Shown here: piece by piece, positions 52,006 through 60,711 of the stretch
Numbering within the stretch: the first letter of the stretch is position 1
Layout: the number at the start of each line of letters is the position of its first letter
Assembly: GCA_947454705.1 (NCBI GenBank)
Contig: CANGKZ010000027.1
Span: 1 to 64,000 of the forward strand
Length of the DNA stretch: 64,000 nucleotides
Source: Verrucomicrobiota bacterium
GTDB lineage: Bacteria > Verrucomicrobiota > Verrucomicrobiia > Limisphaerales > UBA9464
Direction of reading: 5' to 3'
The notes under the pieces: model-generated
Told to the model about the DNA's origin: nothing
The model's input: only the letters and a program-made list of their open reading frames with translations
The model's database searches: none
Program-made: the position numbers and the translations under genes

Positions 52006-53520
52006 TCAATACGCGGGCTTCGCCCCCGGGTCCGAGGTGGGGGGAGGCGTGACTCCGGCGGCACGCATCACGCTCCGAACTGCCTCCACAGTCTCGATCG
52101 ACGGCTTAAAATTTCCCGGACGATACCCCTCGGCGATCGCAAGCGGGGTCCAGCCGTATTTGTTCTTCCGATTCCAGACCTCCACCTTCGCCCCATGATC
52201 GGCGAGGTACTTCACCACCCCGGTCATGTTCCGATACGCCGCGCCGTGCATCGCCGTCTCGCCATTCGCGTCCACCGCGTTGATGTCCACGGCCCACTTC
52301 AACAGCAGCTCCGCCGCCTCGATCACCTCGGGCTCCTCCCCGGCCACTTCATTCGCAGCCGCGCCTCCGATTCCAACCCCACAGGCCACGATCAGCGGAG
52401 TGCATCCATCCACATTCGTGCGCTTCGGATCCGCCCCGAGTTCCACGAGCAGGCGCATGTAGGGCGCATCCGCCGTGGCCGATGCCATGAGAAACGGCGT
52501 CGCGCCCTGCTTGTTGTACAGACCCGCCCCCTCGCGACCCGACTTCAACGCCCCGTTCACATCGGCCCCGAGTTCCACCAGCTTGCGCACGAATTGAAGG
52601 CTGCTCAAACCACCGGATCCGGCAGGAGGCGGCGTTCCATCATCCTCACCCCGATTGGGCTTTCGCACCCAGCTCATCACGTGGAGCGGGGTGTGGCCCG
52701 ACCGTTGATCGTTCGGATCCGCCCCGGCACGAACCAACTCCAGCGCGAGTTCGAAATGCCCATTCTCTACCGCGAGAATCAACGCGCTGGTTCCCTTGGC
52801 GGGCCCCTTGCCTCCCAGCTTGCGACCCATCATCACTGCGTTCACATCCACGCCGGCCTTCAACAGCGCGCGAACCACCTCCGCGCGTCCCGCACGCACG
52901 GCGAAAAACATCGCGTTGAACCCCGAGTCCGGAAGCGTGGCATTCAATTCCGAGCCCGATTCAATCAGGCACTGCACCACCTCCGTATTTCCCTCGGCCG
53001 CCGCCCACATCAGGGCGGTCTGACCCCGACGCTCGCGCGCGTTCACCTTCGCCCCGCGCGCGATCAACGCCCTCACCGGCCCCACCCGCCCCGTGCGCGC
53101 GGCGGTCATCAGAACCGTTTCCCCGCCACGCAGCGTCGTGTTCGGATCCGCGCCGCGTTCCAATAGAAGCGCCACCATTCCCTCGCTCCCGCGCTGACAG
53201 GCAAGGGTCAACGGCGTGACCCCAAATCGATTCGTCGCTCCCACCCGCGCGAGCGACAGCAACCTCGCCGTCTCGACATCATCATGCAGCGCCGCCCAAT
53301 GCAGCGCGGTCATTCCGTCAGGTTGCGCTGCGTTCACATCGGCACGCTGTCGGATCAAGGAACGCACCGCGGCCCGATCCAACTTCTCCGCCGCATCCGC
53401 CACCGGCGCCGCAGCTCGGGCGACCGAAAGGCAAATCACCGAGAACAGCAACGCCACCACCGCACCGAATTCCGAACGGATCCGACGGTTCCCTGCAATC
53501 GCGATGAAGCGGATGGCCAT
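52006..53520 (-). CDS. Exported ankyrin-repeat protein
   Basis: The 504-residue protein starts at ATG 53520, with a signal peptide (VVALLFSVICLSVARAAA). About twelve ankyrin repeats follow, for example DGMTALHWAALHDDVETARLL, GVTPLTLACQRGSEGMVALLLERGADPN, GQTALMWAAAEGNTEVVQCLIESG and GETAMHGAAYRNMTGVVKYLADHGA. Ankyrin repeats mediate protein contact; exported examples occur beside DUF1552/DUF1592 genes in this phylum. Here it is the last gene of that run, three bases after the DUF1552 gene, and it probably works with the cytochrome pair. The partner surface is unknown. Confidence 0.92.
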   Translation of the reverse strand: MAIRFIAIAGNRRIRSEFGAVVALLFSVICLSVARAAAPVADAAEKLDRAAVRSLIRQRADVNAAQPDGMTALHWAALHDDVETARLLSLARVGATNRFGVTPLTLACQRGSEGMVALLLERGADPNTTLRGGETVLMTAARTGRVGPVRALIARGAKVNARERRGQTALMWAAAEGNTEVVQCLIESGSELNATLPDSGFNAMFFAVRAGRAEVVRALLKAGVDVNAVMMGRKLGGKGPAKGTSALILAVENGHFELALELVRAGADPNDQRSGHTPLHVMSWVRKPNRGEDDGTPPPAGSGGLSSLQFVRKLVELGADVNGALKSGREGAGLYNKQGATPFLMASATADAPYMRLLVELGADPKRTNVDGCTPLIVACGVGIGGAAANEVAGEEPEVIEAAELLLKWAVDINAVDANGETAMHGAAYRNMTGVVKYLADHGAKVEVWNRKNKYGWTPLAIAEGYRPGNFKPSIETVEAVRSVMRAAGVTPPPTSDPGAKPAY

Positions 53521-53523
53521 GCC

Positions 53524-54867
53524 TCAAATCCCGAGCGGTTCGAACAACGAATCCATCCGCCCCTGGCTGTCGCCAAACGAATCGAGATGCACCCCCACCT
53601 TGTCGAGCAGGGTCAGGTGCAGATTCGCCAGCGGGGTCGGCTTGGCGTGACGAATGTGGCGTCCGCCCTTCATCCCGCCCGCAGCACCTCCGGCCACCAG
53701 GATGGGCAGATTCGAATGATCGTGGATGTTCGGGTTTCCGATGCCGCTTCCGTACAGGTACAGCGAATGATCCAGCAGCGTCCCATTGCCCTCCGGAGTC
53801 GCCTTCAGCTTGGCCAGGAATTCGGCGAAGAGCGACACGTGGAACTGGTTGATCTTCGCCATGCGTTCGATCTTCGCGGGATCGTTCCCGTGATGCGACA
53901 GCGGATGGTGCGGGTCCGGAACGCCGATCTCCGGGTACGTGCGATTGCTCGTCTCCCGCGCCAACTGAAAGGTGATCACCCGCGTGACATCGCCCTGGAA
54001 GGCCAGCACCTGCAGATCAAACATCAGACGCGCATGGTCCGCATACGCCGCCGGTACGCCCACCGGTCGATCCAGATCTGGCAACGGATTGTCCTTCGTG
54101 TCCGCTTCCGCCTTTTGAATGCGGCGCTCCACCTCGCGAACCGTTTCCAAATACTGCCCAAGCCGCGCCCGATCCCCGGGGCCAAGCTCGCGTTTCAACC
54201 GGGAAAGGTCCGAGGTGAATGCATCCAGCAGACTCGCCCGCTTCTTCAATTCCGCCCGCCGCTCCCCCACCGTGCCGCCCTCGCCGAAAAGGTTCTCAAA
54301 GACGATCCGCGGATGTGCCTCCGCCGGCAGCGGCGTGGTGGGCGAAGACCACGAGAGGTTGTTCTGGTACACACAGGCGTAGCCATTGTCGCACTGCCCC
54401 ACCACCTGCAGGTGATCCATGGCCAGCTCCAGGGAAGGCAGCTGTGTCTCGCGCCCCAACTGCTTCGCCGCCACCTGATCCACGGTGGTGCCGAGGTAGT
54501 AATCCGTGCTTTCAGTAAGACGCGCCCGCGCCGCGCTCAGAAATGCGGAATTCGAGGTCGCATGGCTTCCCGGATAGGCCGGCTGAAGCTCCAGATTTGA
54601 TACGCACGTCACCTGGTCCCGCACCGGCGCGAGGCTGCTGAGGATGGGCGACAGGCGGTCCATCGTGGCCCCGGCAGGCGTCCATCGGCTGATGTCGCAT
54701 CCCATCGGCATGAACACGAATCCAAGCCGCCGCACCGGATTCCCCGCGGTGCGCGCAAGGGGTGTGGCGGCGGGCACCATCGACTCCAGCAGCGGCAGCG
54801 CCAGCGTGGCCCCCACTCCGCGCAAAAACGTGCGGCGCGGAATGAACTTCCTCGTGATGAAATTCAT
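53524..54867 (-). CDS. DUF1552 family protein, Tat-like signal
   Basis: The 447-residue protein starts at ATG 54867, overlapping the end of the DUF1592 gene by four bases. The N-terminus has an RR signal: IPRRTFLRGVGATLALPLLE, so it may be exported folded by Tat. Conserved family parts are RRLGFVFMPMG, PAYPGSHATSNSAFLSA, SLELAMDHLQVVGQCDNGYACVYQNNLSW and HHPLSHHGNDPAKIERMAKIN. DUF1552 proteins are almost always beside DUF1592-type cytochromes; their function has not been established to my knowledge. It resembles DUF1501-like proteins of the alkaline phosphatase superfamily, but metal ligands are not certain. Confidence 0.92.
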   Translation of the reverse strand: MNFITRKFIPRRTFLRGVGATLALPLLESMVPAATPLARTAGNPVRRLGFVFMPMGCDISRWTPAGATMDRLSPILSSLAPVRDQVTCVSNLELQPAYPGSHATSNSAFLSAARARLTESTDYYLGTTVDQVAAKQLGRETQLPSLELAMDHLQVVGQCDNGYACVYQNNLSWSSPTTPLPAEAHPRIVFENLFGEGGTVGERRAELKKRASLLDAFTSDLSRLKRELGPGDRARLGQYLETVREVERRIQKAEADTKDNPLPDLDRPVGVPAAYADHARLMFDLQVLAFQGDVTRVITFQLARETSNRTYPEIGVPDPHHPLSHHGNDPAKIERMAKINQFHVSLFAEFLAKLKATPEGNGTLLDHSLYLYGSGIGNPNIHDHSNLPILVAGGAAGGMKGGRHIRHAKPTPLANLHLTLLDKVGVHLDSFGDSQGRMDSLFEPLGI

Positions 54868-57248
54868 GGTGATTTCCTCTGGGTAAACGGAGTGCTCGTG
54901 ACAATGCCCACAATGATCGATGAAAATCGGTTTCCGTCCGCCCGCGCCTCGCGGACGATTCTTCGAACCGCCGGCGCATCCGCCTCCACCACCCCGCGCC
55001 CCAGCGCAAAGGTGAGCAGCTTCTCCGTCAGCGTGCCGACGAACAGCTCCGGATGCTTCAGTAGCCCCGCCTCCAGGCCCGCCACCCCGGTGAACTGACT
55101 GCCGTCCGGGAACCCGCCCCCGGCATCCACCGGCACGCCATCCTCCGTGGTCCGCCAGCGTCCGATCGCATCGAAGTTCTCCAGCGAGAATCCCACCGGG
55201 TCCATCAGGTTGTGACACCCGGCACAGGCGGCATCGGCCCGGTGCGCCGCCAGTCGCTGACGCATGGGGAGTGTTTCAGAAATGGTATTCTCCCGCAGCG
55301 CCGGGACCTTGGCCGGCGGCGGGGGCGGCGGCGTTCCCATCAGGTTTCCCAGGATCCAGTTTCCCCGGATCACCGGCGACGTGCGCGTGGCATACGAGGT
55401 CACCGTCAGGATGCTTCCCTGCCGCAGCAGGCCGCCGCGGTGGCTGTCCTCCTTCAACGCCACGCGGCGAAACTCACTCCCGTACACATTCGGAATTCCG
55501 TAATGCCGCGCCAGACGCTCGTTCAAGAACGTGTAGTCCGCGCGAATCAGGTCCAGCACGCTGCGGTCCTCGCGCAGCACGGTCTCAAAGTGAAGCTCCG
55601 TCTCGCGTCGAAAGGCCTCGCGCAGGTTGTCGTCAAAATCCGGGAACAACCGCAGGTCCGGCGTGAAGGAATCCAGGTTTCGCAGATACAACCATTGCGC
55701 CGCAAAGGTCTGAACCAGGCGGCTCGACCTTGGATCCGACAGCATCCGGCGCACCTGCCGCTCGAGCACCTTGGGGCGATGCAGCTCCCCGCGCTCTGCG
55801 ACCCGCAACAGCTCATCGTCCGGAATGCTGCTCCACAGGAAAAACGACAACCGCGATGCCAGCGCGATGTCGGAAACCGGGTACGAGGAACCGCTGGGAA
55901 GTCCCGCCGGATCGGCCTCAATCCGGAACAGGAATTCCGGACTCACCAGCACCGAGCTCAGCGCCGATTCAATGCCCGACTCGAATCCCTGCTCCGCACT
56001 GGCGCGTCGATAAAACTCCATCGGCCGCACCAGATCGGCGCGTCCCACCGGACGCCGATACGCGCGCCGCAGCAGATTCGAAAGCACCCGCTCGGCACAG
56101 GCCTCAGCCTCTGCTTTCCCCGCGGACTTCGGATAACTCACGAACAGGCGCCTCCGACTTTCGGTGCTGCCCGGCCCCGTTGATTCATACGGACCATTGA
56201 TCGACACCTGATAAATCGCCGGCGTCAGCCGCGGATGCCGGTGCATGTTGTACCGGGCCAGATACGGCTCGCGCAGCGTTTCCAAGAGCGATGAAGGATT
56301 CTTATGGAACGCGATCCCCACCGCGTGCGTTCCCGCCGTCACGCGAATGCGCACCTTGAGGTGGGCATCCACCTTCTCGTGATTTCGATCCTCCTTTGGC
56401 GGCGACACCGTGAACTGTGCCACCGGCTGCCGATCCACCAGCACCTCGAGCTGATGCGGCTCGCGTAATCCCTCCACCTCCTCGTTGCGATCGCGCGTCA
56501 GTCGAATCTGCACCTCGTATTCCCCGTCCCGCGGAAACCCGTGCGAAATCAGCATCCCGCCCCGCGTGCCTGCGGGAAGACCCTCCACATGTTCCTCCTG
56601 CGTGCGGTCCGGACGCGGACGATAGGTGTCTCCATTCGGACGCGACATCGGGGCCCCGACCGCAAGGCGACTGATCTTCTCCGCCGCCGAGATGTATCGA
56701 TTCAACAGCGTGGGAGAGAGATCCCCCACCGTAACGTTGTCGAACCCGTGGCTCGCATCGTCCTTCGGCAAGAGCGCGGCGGCATCGATCTGAAGCCCGA
56801 GCAAATCACGGATCGCGTTCTGATACTCCGCACGATTCAACCGCCGGAACGTTTCAGTGCGGCCCGGGTTCGGATGCTTCGCAGCCTCCGCATCCAGCGC
56901 CCCGCCCAATTGCGCCGTCAGGCGATCAAATTCGGCATCCACCGGACGCTTCTTCCCGATCGGAGGCATCTGGCGCGCGGCCAGTTTTCGAACCACCCGT
57001 TCCCAGGTGTCGGAATGCTTCGCCAACTCGGCGCCGAACAGCGGTGTGAGATCGAGATTCCCCTTTTTGGATTCGGCGTCGTGGCAATCCAGGCAGTACG
57101 ACTCCATCGCGCCTTTTACCGATGCTGGAGGCGGAGCGGCCACGCCCGTGACCAGGAATGATACAAGCATTCCCGCCAGCCAGGTTGCGGCTGCAGGAAG
57201 CCAGTTCCGACCATTGGGAATGGGTCGCGTCACGGTGGATTGAACCAT
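54864..57248 (-). CDS. DUF1592/DUF1587-type multi-domain c-type cytochrome protein
   Basis: The 794-residue protein starts at ATG 57248 and has a signal region (AATWLAGMLVSFLVTGVAA). A haem-binding SYCLDCHDAESKKGN (Cys52, Cys55, His56) opens the mature part. Conserved DUF blocks follow: FRRLNRAEYQNAIRDLLGLQIDAA (DUF1587), a PA14-like domain (HLKVRIRVTAGTHAVGIAF), RLSFFLWSSIPDDELLRVAERGEL (DUF1592), RGGLLRQGSILTVTSYATRTSPVIRG (DUF1588, given in two parts: RGGLLRQGSIL and RTSPVIRG) and LLTFALGRGVVEADAPAV (DUF1585). These planctomycete/verrucomicrobial proteins are thought to take part in periplasmic electron transfer, with unknown substrate. It heads the ankyrin-DUF1552 operon. Confidence 0.93.
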   Translation of the reverse strand: MVQSTVTRPIPNGRNWLPAAATWLAGMLVSFLVTGVAAPPPASVKGAMESYCLDCHDAESKKGNLDLTPLFGAELAKHSDTWERVVRKLAARQMPPIGKKRPVDAEFDRLTAQLGGALDAEAAKHPNPGRTETFRRLNRAEYQNAIRDLLGLQIDAAALLPKDDASHGFDNVTVGDLSPTLLNRYISAAEKISRLAVGAPMSRPNGDTYRPRPDRTQEEHVEGLPAGTRGGMLISHGFPRDGEYEVQIRLTRDRNEEVEGLREPHQLEVLVDRQPVAQFTVSPPKEDRNHEKVDAHLKVRIRVTAGTHAVGIAFHKNPSSLLETLREPYLARYNMHRHPRLTPAIYQVSINGPYESTGPGSTESRRRLFVSYPKSAGKAEAEACAERVLSNLLRRAYRRPVGRADLVRPMEFYRRASAEQGFESGIESALSSVLVSPEFLFRIEADPAGLPSGSSYPVSDIALASRLSFFLWSSIPDDELLRVAERGELHRPKVLERQVRRMLSDPRSSRLVQTFAAQWLYLRNLDSFTPDLRLFPDFDDNLREAFRRETELHFETVLREDRSVLDLIRADYTFLNERLARHYGIPNVYGSEFRRVALKEDSHRGGLLRQGSILTVTSYATRTSPVIRGNWILGNLMGTPPPPPPAKVPALRENTISETLPMRQRLAAHRADAACAGCHNLMDPVGFSLENFDAIGRWRTTEDGVPVDAGGGFPDGSQFTGVAGLEAGLLKHPELFVGTLTEKLLTFALGRGVVEADAPAVRRIVREARADGNRFSSIIVGIVTSTPFTQRKSP

Positions 57249-57383
57249 CCCCGGAGCCGTGCGAGGGAACAAGACCCAATCGACACAAAGGCGGAATTCC
57301 AGCTCACTCGGTCTGGCCAACGGGAACCGTTCCATTCACGCTCCTGCCGCGTTCGCCCCATTCATCGTTTCGAGCTCCCTCAC

Positions 57384-59177
57384 ATGCAGCCCTTCAAGCC
57401 ACGGCAGACCTTGCTCCGGTTCCTGATTCCGATCCTCGCCGGAACTGCGTCGATCCTCCGTGCGGCAGATCCCGCCCCCACGCCGCCCGCCGATCCGGCG
57501 AAGCAGATGCGCGCCTACCGTGATTTCGCCATGGGACGCGACGGTTCGCCGGAACGCGGCCGAGCGCTGTTCAACGACCCGGCCCGCGCCGCCTGCGTGA
57601 AGTGCCACTCCGTCGATGGCACCAGCAGCAAGGCCGGTCCCGACCTTCGCGCCGTGGGCGACAAATTCCCGCGCCGGGAATTGATCCAGGCCATTCTCGA
57701 ACCCTCCTCCACCATCGCCGTTGGCTACGGAACCACCGTCGTGGAACTCAAGAACGGCGATCAGTTCGAGGGCATTCTCAAGTCGGCCACGGACACCGAG
57801 CTGGATCTGGTCGGCTCCGACGGCAAGCACGTGAAGCTCGCCACCCGCGACATCAAGGAACAGCGCGGAGCCACGGTCTCCCTCATGCCCGAGGGGTTGC
57901 ATCTCACGATGTCCCAGCCCGAGTTTACCGACCTGATCGAGTATCTGGTCTCACTCAAGGATCCCGACTCCGCGCTCAGCGGATCCCGCGGCATGCCGTC
58001 CTTCATCGGCGAGATCGCGAAGCCGGTTCCGGTCCGTCCCTTCATCAGCGAACAACTCCGCTTTCCCCACGCCACCGTCCAGAAGCCTGGCGACGTCCGC
58101 TTCGGACTCGTCTGGTTCGGTCCCCTGCCCGGCGTGGCCAATGCCTTCGTGGCCGGACACCAAACCGGACGCATCTGGCTCATCGAGAAGTCCGGCGAAC
58201 AGGAAACCAAGACCCTCTTTGCCGACGTTTCAAAGGACGTCTTCAACGAGCGCGGCCCGAATGGATTGCTCAGCGTCGCGTTTCATCCGAAGTACCGCGA
58301 GAACCGCCGTTACTTCCTGAAGCACCAAGTGTTCGAAGGCGGAAAGATCATTACCACGGTCGCAGAACGCCTCGCCGCTCCCGATGGTCGATCCGACTCC
58401 GGTCAGCCCGAGCGACGCATCTGGTCGGTCCCCAGCACCACGCAGGATCACAGCGGCGGATACATCGCGTTCGGTCCCGACGGCTACCTGTACATCGGCA
58501 TGGGCGACACCGGTCCCCAGCAGGATCCGCAGGGCCACGGCCAGGACATGACCCTTCACCTCGCCAAGCTCCTTCGCATCGACATCGACCACAAGGACCC
58601 CGGCCTCGAGTACGCCATCCCGGCCGACAATCCCTACGCCGGTCGCAAGGACATCCGACCCGAGATCTGGGCCGCCGGGTTCCGCGAACCCTGGCGTTTC
58701 AGTTTTGATAAACTCACCGGCGACCTCTGGGTGGGCGACGTCGGACAGGACCGCGTGGAGGAAGTCTCCATTGTTCGACGCGGGGAAAATCTCGGATGGA
58801 ACGTCCACGAAGGCTTCGAGCCCTTCTCCAACAAATATCGGCGCGAAGGCGTTCAATACACCCCGCCCGTCTTCGCCTACCGACGCAAGTTCGGCAACTC
58901 CATCACCGGCGGCTACGTGTACCGGGGCGACAAGAACTCCTCCTTCTACGGCGTGTACATTTGCGGCGACTACACCTCGCGCCGCATCTGGGGCATCCGA
59001 CAGGAGGGCCGCCAGTTGAAGTCCGTCCTGCAAATCGGCACCTCCCCCCAGGGCATCGCCTCCTTCGCCGAAGATGAACAGGGCAACCTGTACGTCGTGG
59101 GGTACGAAGGCATGGTGTACCGCCTCGAACTCTCGGAAACCGAATACTCCCTCCCGGCAAACCGGACTCCGCTGTAA
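57384..59177 (+). CDS. PQQ-dependent sugar dehydrogenase with N-terminal haem domain
   Basis: The 597-residue protein starts at ATG 57384 and has a signal peptide (RFLIPILAGTASILRAA). Residues about 40-190 are the PVC haem-binding domain: AACVKCHSVDG with Cys71, Cys74 and His75, LIQAILEPSSTIAVGYGTT, SLMPEGLH. Residues about 215-590 form a six-bladed PQQ glucose/sorbosone dehydrogenase-like propeller: FERGPNGLLSVAFHPKY-like segment (NERGPNGLLSVAFHP), DHSGGYIAFGPDGYLYIGMGD, WAAGFREPWRFSFD, GDVGQDRVEEV and GYVYRG. Oxidation of an aldose linked directly to cytochrome c is the natural reading. It is divergent from the DUF1592 operon (135-base gap) and 11 bases upstream of an FG-GAP gene. Confidence 0.92.
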   Translation: MQPFKPRQTLLRFLIPILAGTASILRAADPAPTPPADPAKQMRAYRDFAMGRDGSPERGRALFNDPARAACVKCHSVDGTSSKAGPDLRAVGDKFPRRELIQAILEPSSTIAVGYGTTVVELKNGDQFEGILKSATDTELDLVGSDGKHVKLATRDIKEQRGATVSLMPEGLHLTMSQPEFTDLIEYLVSLKDPDSALSGSRGMPSFIGEIAKPVPVRPFISEQLRFPHATVQKPGDVRFGLVWFGPLPGVANAFVAGHQTGRIWLIEKSGEQETKTLFADVSKDVFNERGPNGLLSVAFHPKYRENRRYFLKHQVFEGGKIITTVAERLAAPDGRSDSGQPERRIWSVPSTTQDHSGGYIAFGPDGYLYIGMGDTGPQQDPQGHGQDMTLHLAKLLRIDIDHKDPGLEYAIPADNPYAGRKDIRPEIWAAGFREPWRFSFDKLTGDLWVGDVGQDRVEEVSIVRRGENLGWNVHEGFEPFSNKYRREGVQYTPPVFAYRRKFGNSITGGYVYRGDKNSSFYGVYICGDYTSRRIWGIRQEGRQLKSVLQIGTSPQGIASFAEDEQGNLYVVGYEGMVYRLELSETEYSLPANRTPL

Positions 59178-59188
59178 CTCACGATCCC

Positions 59189-60397
59189 ATGAGCGCGTTT
59201 CAATTCTGGTCTACCGCAATTCCACTCGCCGTTGTCGGGACCGTTTCCATCGGTGCCGAGGCGCCGAAACCGGCGGGGAGCGCGGATCCAGTCCGCTGGG
59301 TTCGCACCTCCGTTCCGCTGCCGGAATCCATCTGGAGTGTCGAAGCCATCGATGCGAATCACGACGGCCGGCGCGACCTCATCGCGATGGGCGAAACCCG
59401 CGTTTACGCACTCACCGCGCCCGATTGGAAGCCGCACGTGATCTTCGATTCCAAGGAACCCAAGATGCTTTATTGCGTCGCCTTCGATGCCAATGGCGAC
59501 GGGGATCTCGATCTCGCGGTGGGGCGGTACCGCGTTCCCTGGATCGAATACCGCAAGGCCAAGGCCGCCGGGAAACCGGTGACCGAACCGATCGGTCCGG
59601 AGTTCAGCATCGCGTGGATCGAGAATACGCATCGCGTCGATCAGCCGTGGCCGCTCCGCGTGCTTGATCGGGAATTCAACGGCACGCACGGACTCTGGAC
59701 CGGCGATATCAATGGCGACGGCCGACCCGACCTCGTCCTCGACAGCATTGAGGGCCCCACCTTTCCCAAGAGCCTCGCCTGGTTCGAAACCCCGAAGCGC
59801 GGCAGCAAGTCGTTCGCCCGGCACATCATCACCCAAGGCGGCGCCGATGGCCGTCCGCACTACCTCGACGTTGCCGATCTCAACCGCGACGGTCGACCTG
59901 ATCTCCTCGTTGGCGACTCCGGGGGTGGGACCTTCACGTGGTGGGAACAGGGCGCGAAGGCGGATCATCCCTGGACGCGACATCTTATCGCCTCCGATCC
60001 AGGTGCCACCAACCTTCGCGCTGCGGACATCAATCGCGACGGCATTCCTGACGTCGTGGGCAGCTGTGGACACGGCCGCGGAGTCTTCTGGTTTGAAGGT
60101 CCGAACTGGACGCGCCACGTGATCGATGCCGATTTGCGGGATCCGCACGCGCTTGCGGTCGGCGACTTTGATGGCGACGGCATTCCTGACGTGGCGGTGG
60201 CCTCGTTTGGCGCAAAGCTCGCGCGGTGGTATCGCAACGACGGACGCGGCGCATTCAGCGCCCATGATTTCGACACTGGCAATCAGCAGGAAGCCTACGA
60301 TCTGAAAGCCGTGGATCTGGACGGCGACGGCCGACTCGACCTCATCCTCGCCGGCCGCGAAACCCGCAACGCCGTCTGGTACCGCAACACCCGCTGA
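59189..60397 (+). CDS. Secreted FG-GAP/VCBS repeat protein
   Basis: The 402-residue protein starts at ATG 59189 with a signal region (WSTAIPLAVVGTVSIGAEA). It is built of FG-GAP blades with Ca loops: [78 protein letters not shown] and DLDGDGRLDLILA, giving a seven-bladed propeller. It resembles the protein at 15045-16421 in layout. It follows the PQQ dehydrogenase by 11 bases and is probably co-transcribed with it, so it may bind the same carbohydrate or its product. Confidence 0.9.
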   Translation: MSAFQFWSTAIPLAVVGTVSIGAEAPKPAGSADPVRWVRTSVPLPESIWSVEAIDANHDGRRDLIAMGETRVYALTAPDWKPHVIFDSKEPKMLYCVAFDANGDGDLDLAVGRYRVPWIEYRKAKAAGKPVTEPIGPEFSIAWIENTHRVDQPWPLRVLDREFNGTHGLWTGDINGDGRPDLVLDSIEGPTFPKSLAWFETPKRGSKSFARHIITQGGADGRPHYLDVADLNRDGRPDLLVGDSGGGTFTWWEQGAKADHPWTRHLIASDPGATNLRAADINRDGIPDVVGSCGHGRGVFWFEGPNWTRHVIDADLRDPHALAVGDFDGDGIPDVAVASFGAKLARWYRNDGRGAFSAHDFDTGNQQEAYDLKAVDLDGDGRLDLILAGRETRNAVWYRNTR

Positions 60398-60711
60398 CGC
60401 TTGTTGCGGGATCTCTGATGTAGCCGCCGCCGGAAGAAGGCGGATCACTCGAGCGGATCAAGTCATCCGCCCTTCCATTGGCGTTGCCCAATTTCGAAAG
60501 CACCCAGTTCCGAATTCTTAATTTCTCATTCTTAATTTCGCCTTGGATCCGGTGCCGCTTCGCGATTCACCGGTCGGTTCAATTTCCCGTCCGGCTTCAA
60601 AAGCGGTGTCGACGCTTCGCTCTGCCACCGCACTCCAAAATCACACCGCGCCGCTCCTCATTTTTAATTTTTCATTCCGAATTTTTAATTCTCCCTCCCC
60701 CTCCTCTCCAC
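60398..60711. other. Non-coding gap with AT-rich repeats
   Basis: These 314 bases lie between convergent genes. They contain alternating AT-rich tracts: gaattcttaatttctcattc followed by ttaatttcg, and later catttttaatttttcattcc with more attttta. Similar tracts occur near 40450-40500 and 49050-49075. No gene, tRNA or strong terminator hairpin is seen; the T-rich tracts may help end the transcripts arriving from both sides. Confidence 0.5.
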
